DNA of 46,768 bases, from positions 1-46,768 of the forward strand of contig JAPSLC010000043.1 in the NCBI GenBank assembly GCA_031181345.1, read 5' to 3'. Positions 39,873-46,768 of this stretch are shown here, one piece after another (position 1 is the first letter of the stretch; each line of letters begins with the position of its first letter). Source of the DNA: Cupriavidus sp. GTDB taxonomy: Bacteria; Pseudomonadota; Gammaproteobacteria; Burkholderiales; Burkholderiaceae. The position numbers and the translations under genes were made by a program. A model generated the notes under the pieces. The model did no database searches and was not told where the DNA came from. It saw only the letters and a list, made by a program, of their open reading frames with translations.

Positions 39873-40187
39873 ATGGCCCGTTTTCACAACGGCATGCGTC
39901 CGGTTCATCCGGGCGAGATCCTGCGCGAGGAGTATCTCGTGCCGCTCGATCTATCGATCGCGGAACTGGCGAAGGAATTGCATGTCGGCACCGCGCAAAT
40001 CGACGCTGTCGTGCGCGGCAATGCCGGCGTGACCAGCGAGATCGCGCTGCGTTTGGCGCGTTATTTTGGGGGCGACGCAGAAACCTGGTTGAACCTTCAG
40101 CAGGCCTACGATCTCAAGACCGCCGAACAACAGGTGGGCGACGCCATTCGCTCCGAAGTCGCGCCGCGCAAGGTCAAGGCGGCGTAG
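39873..40187 (+). CDS. higA: HigA-type antitoxin, now without its toxin
   Basis: A 104-residue helix-turn-helix protein of the HigA/VapI group. RPVHPGEILREEYLVPLDLSIAELAKEL opens the protein and the DNA-binding turn reads VGTAQIDAVVRGNAGVTSEIALRLARYFGGDAETWLNLQQAYDL. GAGGAG precedes the ATG. It would normally neutralise HigB and repress the pair; upstream only a truncated higB remains. An intact frame suggests either recent toxin loss or retention as a DNA-binding regulator or as protection against a related toxin. The surrounding non-coding DNA (39606-39745) is less GC-rich than the rest, hinting at foreign origin. Confidence 0.9.
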   Translation: MARFHNGMRPVHPGEILREEYLVPLDLSIAELAKELHVGTAQIDAVVRGNAGVTSEIALRLARYFGGDAETWLNLQQAYDLKTAEQQVGDAIRSEVAPRKVKAA

Positions 40188-40243
40188 CGGCCTCGCGCTT
40201 GATTGGCTGACCGCACTCTCGGTTCACCGCGCGGCCCAGCTCC

Positions 40244-40465
40244 CTACAACTCCCCCCGATGCCGCTCCAGCGCCGCGCGCACGATCGGCGCGACCGCCTC
40301 CGCCTGGCCGTTGTCCACGCCGTCGAGCAAGGCTCGGCGCATCGGCGGTGCCCAGAAGCGGCGCAGGTGGGTGGCGATGTCGGCCATGGCCTCGTCGCGG
40401 TCGGGCATCGCGGCGAAGAAGGTACCGATCTGGTTGGCCATCTTGACCAGGTTGTCGACGTTCAT
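40244..40465 (-). CDS. fdsD: Formate dehydrogenase delta subunit FdsD
   Basis: A 73-residue protein beginning MNVDNLVKMANQIGTFFAAMPD and containing DIATHLRRFWAPPMRRAL, the pattern of the small delta subunit of soluble NAD-linked formate dehydrogenases. It is found tightly bound in some of these enzymes and may help assembly. It starts 2 bases after fdhD ends and is the last gene of the operon, convergent with higA. Confidence 0.92.
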   Translation of the reverse strand: MNVDNLVKMANQIGTFFAAMPDRDEAMADIATHLRRFWAPPMRRALLDGVDNGQAEAVAPIVRAALERHRGEL

Positions 40466-40467
40466 GA

Positions 40468-41361
40468 TCAGCAGCGTGGCGGCAGCAGCCGCTTGGAATG
40501 GGTGTAGACGACATGGCGGCCGGGGCGGACGAAGCCGGCCAGCGTGACGCCGGCCTGTTCGGCGAGCCGGACCGCCATCGCGGTGGGGCCCGAAACGGCG
40601 GCCAGCACGCCGATGCCGGCGCTGGCGGTCTTGACGACCATCTCGTAGCTGGCGCGGCTGGTGACCAGCGCCGCGCCGTCGGCGACCGGCTCGCGGCTGC
40701 GCGCCAGTGCGCCGATCAGCTTGTCGAGCGCATTGTGGCGGCCGACGTCCTCGCGCACGAAGGCCACGCTGCCGTCGGCGCGCAACCAGGCGGCGGCATG
40801 GGTTGCGCCGGTATGCCGCAGCAATGCCTGGCGCCGCTGCAGCTCGGCAAAGCCCGCATGCAATGCCGCACCGTCGAAGCCCGCGACACTGGCGACCGGA
40901 GCCGGCATGCGCGCCATCTGCGACAGCGACTCGACGCCGCACAGTCCGCACCCCGTGCGGCCTGTCATGGCGCGGCGTCGCGTCTTCATTCGTGCGAACG
41001 CATCGCCGGCGATGCGCAGCTGCATCGCGATCCCTTGTTCGCCGACCTGCGTGTCGATCTCGAACACCTCGCGCGCGCTGGCGACGATGCCTTCCGTCAG
41101 GCTGAAGCCGAGCGCGAAGTCCTCGAGGTCGGTCGGCGTGGCGAGCATCACGGCGTGCGAGATGCCGTTGTATTCGAGCGCGACCGGAACTTCCTCGGCG
41201 AGGTCGTCGAAGGCGAGCGCCATCTCGTGGCCTTCCCCATCGCGCCCTTGTTCGTGCCAGCGCGCGACCTCCACAGTCGCGTACGGCATCGGCAGATCGC
41301 GCTCGCTGTCGTACTGGCCAGCGTCATCGCGCGCGACCACACCGCGCTCACGGACCAGCAT
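40468..41361 (-). CDS. fdhD: Formate dehydrogenase sulfurtransferase FdhD (FdsC)
   Basis: A 297-residue maturation factor that moves sulfur to the molybdenum cofactor of formate dehydrogenase. Visible are LATPTDLEDFALGFSLTEGI, the sulfur-carrying Cys pair in TGRTGCGLCGVES, FVREDVGRHNALDKLIG, and SRASYEMVVKTASAGIGVLAAVSGPTAMAVRLAEQAGVTLAGF. The start ATG 41361 has GGAAGAGG upstream and lies inside the end of fdsA (14-base overlap). In Cupriavidus the same position in the fds operon is called fdsC. Confidence 0.95.
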   Translation of the reverse strand: MLVRERGVVARDDAGQYDSERDLPMPYATVEVARWHEQGRDGEGHEMALAFDDLAEEVPVALEYNGISHAVMLATPTDLEDFALGFSLTEGIVASAREVFEIDTQVGEQGIAMQLRIAGDAFARMKTRRRAMTGRTGCGLCGVESLSQMARMPAPVASVAGFDGAALHAGFAELQRRQALLRHTGATHAAAWLRADGSVAFVREDVGRHNALDKLIGALARSREPVADGAALVTSRASYEMVVKTASAGIGVLAAVSGPTAMAVRLAEQAGVTLAGFVRPGRHVVYTHSKRLLPPRC

Positions 41362-44269
41362 GGCCGACCTCTTCCTTGTCTGTGGCCACCGCACTCGCCG
41401 CCCGCAGCAGCCGCAATTGCTCGTGGTGAAAGTCCCGATAGCGCCGCTGCCATTCGGACGGCTGCGCGACCGGCAGAACCTGCACCGCGGTGACCTTGTA
41501 CTCCGGGCAGTTGGTGGCCCAGTCCGAGTTGTCGGTGGTGATCACGTTGGCGCCCGACTCCGGGAAGTGGAACGTCGTGTAGACCACGCCCGGCTGCATG
41601 CGCTCGCTGACCCGCGCGCGCAGCACCGTCTCGCCGGCGCGGCTGACGATGCCGACCCAGTCGCCGTCGGCGATGCCGCGCTCCTGCGCGTCGTGCGGAT
41701 GGATCTCGAGCCGGTCCTCGTCGTGCCAGCGCACGTTCTCGGTCCGCCGGGTCTGCGCGCCGACGTTGTACTGCGACAGGATGCGGCCGGTGGTCAGGAT
41801 CAGCGGGAAGCGGCGGTTGACCTTCTCCTCGGTCGGCACGAACTGCGTGATGATGAACTTGCCCTGGCCGCGCACGAAGGTGTCGACGTGCATGATCGGC
41901 GTGCCCGTCGGCGCCTGCGCGTTGCACGGCCACTGGATGCTGCCGAGCTCGTCGAGCTTGGCGTAGCTGACGCCGGCGAAGGTCGGCGTCAGCCGCGCAA
42001 TCTCGTCCATGATCTCGGACGGATGGCGATAGTCCATCGGATAGCCGAGCGCGTTGGACAGCAGCATCGTCACCTCCCAGTCGGCATAGCCGGCCTTGGG
42101 CGGCATCACCTTGCGCACGCGCGAGATGCGGCGCTCGGCGTTGGTGAAGGTGCCGTCCTTCTCGAGGAACGACGAACCGGGCAGGAACACGTGCGCGTAC
42201 TTCGCGGTCTCGTTCAGGAAGATGTCCTGCACCACGATGCATTCCATCGACGACAGCGCCTCGGCCACGTGCTGCGTGTTCGGATCCGACTGCACGATGT
42301 CCTCGCCCTGGCAGTACAGGCCCTTGAAGCTGCCGCCCAGCGCGGCCTCGAACATATTGGGAATGCGCAGGCCCGGCTCGGGGCTGATCTCGACGTCCCA
42401 GGCCTGCTCGAACAGGCCGCGCGTGGTCGAATCGGAGACATGGCGATAGCCCGGCAGCTCGTGCGGGAACGAGCCGATATCGCAGGACCCCTGCACATTG
42501 TTCTGCCCGCGCAGCGGATTGACGCCGACGCCCTCGCGGCCGATGTTGCCGGTCGCCATTGCCAGGTTGGCGATCGCCATCACCGCGGTCGAGCCCTGCG
42601 CGTGCTCGGTGACGCCCAGACCGTAGTAGATCGCGGCATTTCCGCCAGTCGCGTACAGCCGCGCGGCGCCGCGCAATTGCTCGGGCGGCACGCCGGTGAC
42701 CTCCGCCATCGCCTCCGGCGAGTTCTCCGGCCGCGCGACGAACTCGCGCCACAGCCCGAAGGCCTTGCCCTCGCAGCGCTCGGCGATGAAGTCCTCGGCC
42801 AGCAGCCCCTCGGTGACGATCACATGGGCCATCGCCGTCAGCACAGCGACATTGCTGCCGGGGCGCAGCTGCAGATGGTAGTCGGCGCGCACGTGCGGCG
42901 ACTGCACCAGATCGATGCGGCGCGGATCGATCACGATCAGGCGCGCGCCGGCGCGCAGCCGCTTCTTCAGCCGCGAGCCGAACACCGGATGGCCATCGGT
43001 CGGGTTGGCGCCGATCACCAGGATCACGTCGGCGCGCTCGACCGAGCGGAAGGTCTGCGTGCCGGCCGACTCGCCCAGCGTCTGCTTCAGGCCGTAGCCG
43101 GTCGGCGAGTGACAGACGCGCGCGCAGGTGTCGACGTTGTTGTTGCCGAACGCCGCGCGCACCAGCTTCTGCACCAGATAGCCTTCCTCGTTGGTACAGC
43201 GCGACGACACGATGCCGCCGACCGCGTCGCGCCCGTGCTCGGCCTGGATGCGGCGGAACTGCGAGGCGGCATAGTCGATCGCCTCCTCCCACGACACCTC
43301 GCGCCACGGGTCCTGGATGCTGGCGCGGATCATCGGCTTCAGGATCCGGTCCTGGTGCGTGGCATAGCCCCAGGCGAAGCGCCCCTTGACGCAGGCATGG
43401 CCCTCGTTCGCCTGGCCGTCCTTGTACGGCACCATGCGCACCACCTCGTTGCCCTTCATTTCGGCCTTGAAGGCACAGCCGACGCCGCAGTAGGCGCAGG
43501 TGGTCACCACGCTGTGCTCGGGCTGGCCCATGCGGATCAGCGAGGTCTCGGTCAGCGTCGCGGTCGGGCAGGCCTGCACGCAGGCGCCGCACGACACGCA
43601 GTCCGATTCCATGAAGGACTCGCCCTGCCCCGCCGTCACGCGCGAATCGAAGCCGCGGCCGCTGATGGTCAGCGCGAAGGTCCCCTGCGTTTCCTCGCAG
43701 GCGCGCACGCAGCGGTTGCAGACGATGCATTTGGACGGATCGTATTCGAAGTACGGGTTCGACTGGTCCTTGACCGCATCGAGATGGCCGGCGCCGTCGT
43801 CGCCGTAGCGCACCTCGCGCAGGCCCACCGCGCCGGCCATGTCCTGCAGCTCGCAGTTGCCGTTGGTCGGACAGGTCAGGCAATCGAGCGGATGGTCGGA
43901 GATATAGAGTTCCATCACGCCGCGACGGATCTCGGCAAGCTTGCCGGTCTGCGTGCGCACCTTCATGCCGGGCTCCGCCGGCGTCGTGCACGACGCGGGA
44001 TAGCCGCGCCGCCCTTCGATCTCGACCAGGCACAGCCGGCACGAGCCGAACGGTTCGAGGCTGTCGGTGGCGCACAGCTTGGGCACATGGACGCCGGCCT
44101 CGACCGCGGCGCGCATCACCGAGGTGCCGGCGGGCACGGTAACGGCGACGCCGTCGATCTCCAGCGTGACGGTTTGTTCGGCCTCGCGCCGCGGCGTGCC
44201 GTAATCGATATCGTGGTGGGGATGCAAGGTGGGACTCCGCGGGGTCGAGTTAGCGGGCGAGGATGGCAT
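41348..44269 (-). CDS. fdsA: NAD-linked formate dehydrogenase, molybdenum-containing alpha subunit FdsA
   Basis: A 973-residue catalytic subunit that oxidises formate to CO2. An N-terminal [2Fe-2S] domain (FGSCRLCLVEIEG, PASC) is followed by the His/Cys cluster (HPLDCLTCPTNGNCEL) and two ferredoxin [4Fe-4S] clusters (CIVCNRCVRACEE; CVSCGACVQACPTATL). Then comes the MopB domain with its own [4Fe-4S] cluster (CAYCGVGCAFKAE, ACVKGRFAWGY). The molybdenum ligand is Cys in DTCARVCHSPTGYGL, so this is not a selenocysteine enzyme. A C-terminal dinucleotide-binding domain includes RPGVVYTTFHFPESGANVITTDNSDWATN-type pattern. It starts 6 bases after fdsB; alternative near starts differ by a few residues. 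Confidence 0.96.
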   Translation of the reverse strand: MPSSPANSTPRSPTLHPHHDIDYGTPRREAEQTVTLEIDGVAVTVPAGTSVMRAAVEAGVHVPKLCATDSLEPFGSCRLCLVEIEGRRGYPASCTTPAEPGMKVRTQTGKLAEIRRGVMELYISDHPLDCLTCPTNGNCELQDMAGAVGLREVRYGDDGAGHLDAVKDQSNPYFEYDPSKCIVCNRCVRACEETQGTFALTISGRGFDSRVTAGQGESFMESDCVSCGACVQACPTATLTETSLIRMGQPEHSVVTTCAYCGVGCAFKAEMKGNEVVRMVPYKDGQANEGHACVKGRFAWGYATHQDRILKPMIRASIQDPWREVSWEEAIDYAASQFRRIQAEHGRDAVGGIVSSRCTNEEGYLVQKLVRAAFGNNNVDTCARVCHSPTGYGLKQTLGESAGTQTFRSVERADVILVIGANPTDGHPVFGSRLKKRLRAGARLIVIDPRRIDLVQSPHVRADYHLQLRPGSNVAVLTAMAHVIVTEGLLAEDFIAERCEGKAFGLWREFVARPENSPEAMAEVTGVPPEQLRGAARLYATGGNAAIYYGLGVTEHAQGSTAVMAIANLAMATGNIGREGVGVNPLRGQNNVQGSCDIGSFPHELPGYRHVSDSTTRGLFEQAWDVEISPEPGLRIPNMFEAALGGSFKGLYCQGEDIVQSDPNTQHVAEALSSMECIVVQDIFLNETAKYAHVFLPGSSFLEKDGTFTNAERRISRVRKVMPPKAGYADWEVTMLLSNALGYPMDYRHPSEIMDEIARLTPTFAGVSYAKLDELGSIQWPCNAQAPTGTPIMHVDTFVRGQGKFIITQFVPTEEKVNRRFPLILTTGRILSQYNVGAQTRRTENVRWHDEDRLEIHPHDAQERGIADGDWVGIVSRAGETVLRARVSERMQPGVVYTTFHFPESGANVITTDNSDWATNCPEYKVTAVQVLPVAQPSEWQRRYRDFHHEQLRLLRAASAVATDKEEVGHAGP

Positions 44270-44275
44270 GCGTGC

Positions 44276-45877
44276 TCACGCGGCCCGCGCCGGCACAGGC
44301 GGCAGGCCAAAGTCCGCGGGAAAGCCGTCGAGCGCCGACAGCACCGGATACGGCGTCATGCCGCCCATCGCGCAAAGCGAGCCGTGCAGCATGGTGTCGC
44401 ACAGATCGCGCACCAGCCGCACCTGCTGCGTGCGCTGCGCGGGGTCGGGCTGGGCCATCAGCTTGTCGATGACCTCGACACCGCGGGTCGAGCCGATCCG
44501 GCACGGCGTGCATTTGCCGCAGGACTCGACCGCACAGAATTCCATCGCATAGCGCGCCTGCCGGGCCATGTCGACGGTGTCGTCGAAGGCGACGATGCCG
44601 CCGTGGCCCACCACGCCGCCGAACGCGGCATAGGCCTCGTAGTCGAGCGGCACGTCCCAGCGCGATTCGTTCAGATAGGCGCCCAGCGGTCCGCCGACCT
44701 GCACCGCACGCAGGGGCCGGCCGCTGCGTGCGCCGCCGCCGTAGTCGAACAGCAGCTCGCGCAGCGTGACGCCAAACGCCTTCTCGACCAGGCCGCCGCG
44801 CGCGATATTGCCGGCCAGCTGGAACGGCAGCGTGCCGCGCGAGCGGCCCATGCCGAAGTCCCGATAGTGCTGCGCGCCCTCGGCCAGGATCACCGGCACG
44901 GTCGCCAGCGAGATCACGTTATTGATGATCGTGGGCCGGCCGAACAGGCCCTGGATCGCCGGCAGCGGCGGCTTGGCGCGCACCACGCCGCGGCGCCCTT
45001 CGAGGCTTTCGAGCAGCGCGGTTTCTTCGCCGCAGACATAGGCGCCCGCACCCTTGCGCACCTCCAGCGCGAAGCGCCGGCCGCTGCCGCGGATATCGTC
45101 GCCGAGCCAGCCCCCCAGCGTGGCCAGGGCGATCGCCCGTTCCAGCACAGCGACGGCATGCGGGTATTCCGAGCGCACGTAGACGTAGCCCTGCTCGGCG
45201 CCGACCGCCAGCCCGGCGATGGTCATGCCTTCGATCAGCATGAAGGGATCGCCCTCCATCACCATGCGGTCGGAGAAGGTGCCCGAGTCGCCTTCGTCGG
45301 CATTGCAGACCACGTACTTGATGTCGCTGTCCGCCTTCAGCACCGTGTTCCACTTGATGCCGGTCGGAAACGCGGCGCCGCCGCGGCCGCGCAGGCCCGA
45401 CTCGGTGACCTCGTGCACGATGTCCGCGCCCCCCATCGACAGCGCACGCGTCAGGCCGCGATAGCCGCCGTGCGCGAGATAGTCGTCGAGCGACAGCGGA
45501 TCGGTGATGCCCATGCGGGCGAAGGTCAGCCGCTCCTGCTCGCGCAGGAAGGGAATCGATTCGGTCACGCCGTGACACAGCGGATGGCTGGCGCCGCGCA
45601 GGAAGCCGGCATCGAACAGCGCGGGCACGTCGGTCGCCGTGATCGGCCCGTAGGCGATGCGTCCCACCGGCGTCTGGACCTCGACCAGCGGCTCGAGCCA
45701 GAACATGCCGCGCGAGCCGTTGCGCACGATCTGCACGGCCTCGCCGCGTGCCGCGGCTTCCCTGGCGATGGCACGAGCCACGGCTTCGGCGCCCATGGCC
45801 AGCGCGGTGGAATCGCGCGGGACGAAGACCGTCACGGGCTTGGTGGCCATCGACATCGACATCGTTGTTGCGCTCAT
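44276..45877 (-). CDS. fdsB: NAD-linked formate dehydrogenase beta subunit FdsB
   Basis: A 533-residue NADH-binding subunit related to NuoF, with a thioredoxin-like N-terminal domain. The FMN/NAD domain has GLRGRGGAAFPTGIKW, CNADEGDSGTFSDR and GAGAYVCGEETALLESLEG with RAKPPLPA. An SLBB domain (GGPLGAYL) and the [4Fe-4S] binding helix ESCGKCTPCRIGSTRG with SLCAMGG follow. It passes electrons from the clusters of FdsA to NAD. Its ATG overlaps the fdsG stop (ATGA), indicating coupled translation. Several Met codons follow the first (MSATTMSMSM), but the overlap favours the first. Confidence 0.95.
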   Translation of the reverse strand: MSATTMSMSMATKPVTVFVPRDSTALAMGAEAVARAIAREAAARGEAVQIVRNGSRGMFWLEPLVEVQTPVGRIAYGPITATDVPALFDAGFLRGASHPLCHGVTESIPFLREQERLTFARMGITDPLSLDDYLAHGGYRGLTRALSMGGADIVHEVTESGLRGRGGAAFPTGIKWNTVLKADSDIKYVVCNADEGDSGTFSDRMVMEGDPFMLIEGMTIAGLAVGAEQGYVYVRSEYPHAVAVLERAIALATLGGWLGDDIRGSGRRFALEVRKGAGAYVCGEETALLESLEGRRGVVRAKPPLPAIQGLFGRPTIINNVISLATVPVILAEGAQHYRDFGMGRSRGTLPFQLAGNIARGGLVEKAFGVTLRELLFDYGGGARSGRPLRAVQVGGPLGAYLNESRWDVPLDYEAYAAFGGVVGHGGIVAFDDTVDMARQARYAMEFCAVESCGKCTPCRIGSTRGVEVIDKLMAQPDPAQRTQQVRLVRDLCDTMLHGSLCAMGGMTPYPVLSALDGFPADFGLPPVPARAA

Positions 45878-46449
45878 CGGCCCACCTCGTCGTCCGGCAT
45901 TGCCGCGGCCGATTCCTGCCGCGCATCGCGCTGCCGCAGCGCGGTCAGCAAGGCGTCGAGCCGTGCCGGTGTCACGCAGCCATGCAGCTCGGTGCCGGCC
46001 ATCAGCGCCGGCCCGACCGCGCACTGGCCGAGGCAGTAGACCGGCTCCAGCGTGATCGCGCCGTCCGCGGTGGTCTGATGCCAGCCGCAGCCCAGCTCGC
46101 GCTGCGCGTGCTCGGCCAGCGCGTCGGCGCCGACCGCCTGGCACGCTTCGGCGCGGCACAGCTGCAGCACGTGCCGCCCGGCGGGTTGGTCACGGAAATG
46201 GTGGTAGAAGCTGATGACCCCATGGACCTCGGCGCGCGACAGGTTCAGCGCGCCGGCGATGGACGGCACCGCATCCGAAGGAACGAAGCCGAGCGCGTCC
46301 TGGATGTCGTGCAGGATCGGCAGCAAGGCGCCGGGCTGGTGCTGGCGCGCGCGCAGGATGGCGGCGATGCGCTCCGTTGCATCCGGCGCCGTGGTCCTGG
46401 CCGCCGCCTTCGTGGTGGCGACGTCTTCCAAATAGGCTATTTTTTGCAT
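45874..46449 (-). CDS. fdsG: NAD-linked formate dehydrogenase gamma subunit FdsG
   Basis: A 191-residue NuoE-like subunit with a [2Fe-2S] cluster in a thioredoxin-like fold. The first Cys pair is in QLCRAEACQAVG and the second in VYCLGQCAVGP. The N-terminal helical part has PGALLPILHDIQDALGFVPSDAVPSIAGALNLSRAEVHGVISFYHHFR. It is the first gene of the fds operon and forms the diaphorase module with FdsB. ATG 46449 has GGAG at 8 bases. The first codons lie in one of two 20-bp dyads that look like FdsR operators, so regulator binding would cover the translation start region. Confidence 0.95.
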   Translation of the reverse strand: MQKIAYLEDVATTKAAARTTAPDATERIAAILRARQHQPGALLPILHDIQDALGFVPSDAVPSIAGALNLSRAEVHGVISFYHHFRDQPAGRHVLQLCRAEACQAVGADALAEHAQRELGCGWHQTTADGAITLEPVYCLGQCAVGPALMAGTELHGCVTPARLDALLTALRQRDARQESAAAMPDDEVGR

Positions 46450-46451
46450 AT
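46432..46451. promoter_or_regulatory. Candidate FdsR operator 1 (over the fdsG start)
   Basis: ATAGGC-TATTTTTT-GCATAT: a dyad with half-site ATAKGC, 8-base A/T-rich centre and its complement GCMTAT. It covers the first codons of fdsG. The same pattern with the two variant arms exchanged occurs at 46551-46570. Confidence 0.6.
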
Positions 46452-46550
46452 TGTCGGGACTCCATCCCGGCCGCCTCGCACGCCGACCGGCGCTCAATTC
46501 CCGGGTTTTTTGCTATGCCGGGACTATAGGCACCACGAACGAGAGCGGCA

Positions 46551-46570
46551 ATATGCTATTTTTCGCCTAT
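46551..46570. promoter_or_regulatory. Candidate FdsR operator 2 (over the fdsR start)
   Basis: ATATGC-TATTTTTC-GCCTAT: the same dyad as 46432-46451 with identical spacing, 119 bases away, touching the fdsR ATG. Two like sites at the two ends of a divergent promoter region fit looping or joint control of fds and fdsR by FdsR. A further half-site ATAGGC is at 46526-46531. Confidence 0.6.
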
Positions 46571-46768
46571 GTTGAGGATCACCATCCATCCGCACCTGCA
46601 GGTGCGCGACGACAGCAACGGGGCCGAGCCGCTCGATGTCTCGCGGCTGGTGACGCTGCTCGCCCATATCGAACGCACCGGCAGCATCCGCCAATCGTGC
46701 GAGGCGATCGGGCTGTCGTACCGCTATGCCTGGGGCCTGCTCGAAGATGCGCAGTCGCTGTTCGGCGG
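46569..46768 (+). CDS. fdsR: FdsR-like regulator of the fds operon, 5' part only
   Basis: The visible 66 codons begin MLRITIHPHLQVRD and contain the ModE-type helix-turn-helix HIERTGSIRQSCEAIGLSYR followed by YAWGLLEDAQSLFG. The gene runs off the right edge. It is divergent from fdsGBA, the position of fdsR in Cupriavidus necator, whose product controls formate dehydrogenase synthesis. Proteins of this type continue into a periplasmic-binding-protein-like ligand domain, which cannot be seen here. Its HTH resembles that of ModE at 35915 (HGSITAAAKAVGLSYKAAWD). Confidence 0.82.
   Translation, partial: MLRITIHPHLQVRDDSNGAEPLDVSRLVTLLAHIERTGSIRQSCEAIGLSYRYAWGLLEDAQSLFG

Noticed and set aside
40661..46039. 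A 1792-codon open frame on the plus strand across the formate dehydrogenase operon
   Set aside because: It is antisense to fdhD, fdsA, fdsB and fdsG, which all show full family motifs. Long stop-free antisense frames are expected in DNA this GC-rich. Its translation is Arg/His/Ala-rich without any domain.
46551..46570. The fds promoter dyads considered as ModE Mo-boxes
   Set aside because: They lack the TATATA core and 6-base centre of the site at 33333-33358 and have an 8-base A/T centre with ATAKGC arms. FdsR is the likelier binder.

Overview
The window is GC-rich bacterial chromosome with dense, short-spaced genes. The gene content fits a Burkholderiales betaproteobacterium, most likely Cupriavidus/Ralstonia-like. 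The main reasons are an fdsGBA-fdhD-fdsD soluble NAD-linked formate dehydrogenase with a divergent fdsR, a PqiA encoded as two half-genes, a CIRCE-controlled groES and a DctB/DctD pair beside a dicarboxylate carrier. The genus is inferred from protein patterns only. No rRNA, tRNA, CRISPR array, insertion sequence or prophage was seen.

Layout. (1) 1-440: 5' end of groES with its sigma70 promoter and CIRCE operator. (2) 443-5799, minus strand: a sugar locus with two GH13 glucosidase/transglucosidase-type enzymes, a stand-alone Anabaena sensory rhodopsin transducer (ASRT) family protein and a luciferase-like flavin oxidoreductase, preceded by an ArsR-like regulator. (3) 6031-11605: a large orphan lipoprotein, a two-subunit periplasmic molybdenum hydroxylase and a small membrane protein. 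(4) 12034-18191: a MASE1-PAS-GGDEF-EAL protein, an unknown membrane protein and a cupin. (5) 18215-24040: a dct locus with tandem activator dyads, a sigma54 promoter, a candidate leader peptide, carrier, terminator, DctB kinase and DctD sigma54 activator. (6) 24087-26703: ornithine cyclodeaminase plus a guanidino-group hydrolase, divergent from an Lrp/AsnC regulator; this looks like an arginine-to-proline route. (7) 26979-30912: pqiA-pqiA-pqiB-pqiC. (8) 30966-33272: nucleoside deoxyribosyltransferase, 2-hydroxyacid dehydrogenase and a membrane-anchored LuxR-type protein. (9) 33333-36733: a ModE-type Mo-box, modABC and convergent modE. (10) 36916-40187: HPP-CBS membrane protein, GT51 transglycosylase, MgtC protein, and a decayed higB in front of an intact higA. 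(11) 40244-46768: the formate dehydrogenase operon and the start of fdsR.

Molybdenum is a recurring theme. ModABC imports molybdate and ModE probably represses it through the Mo-box. Formate dehydrogenase and the isoquinoline-oxidoreductase-like enzyme use the metal, and FdsR carries the same kind of N-terminal helix-turn-helix as ModE. Two families of bipartite palindromic repeats lie between genes across the window. Short tandem arrays with 9-, 12- or 15-bp periods occur in and between genes, and one of them lengthens a proline-rich loop inside an EAL domain.
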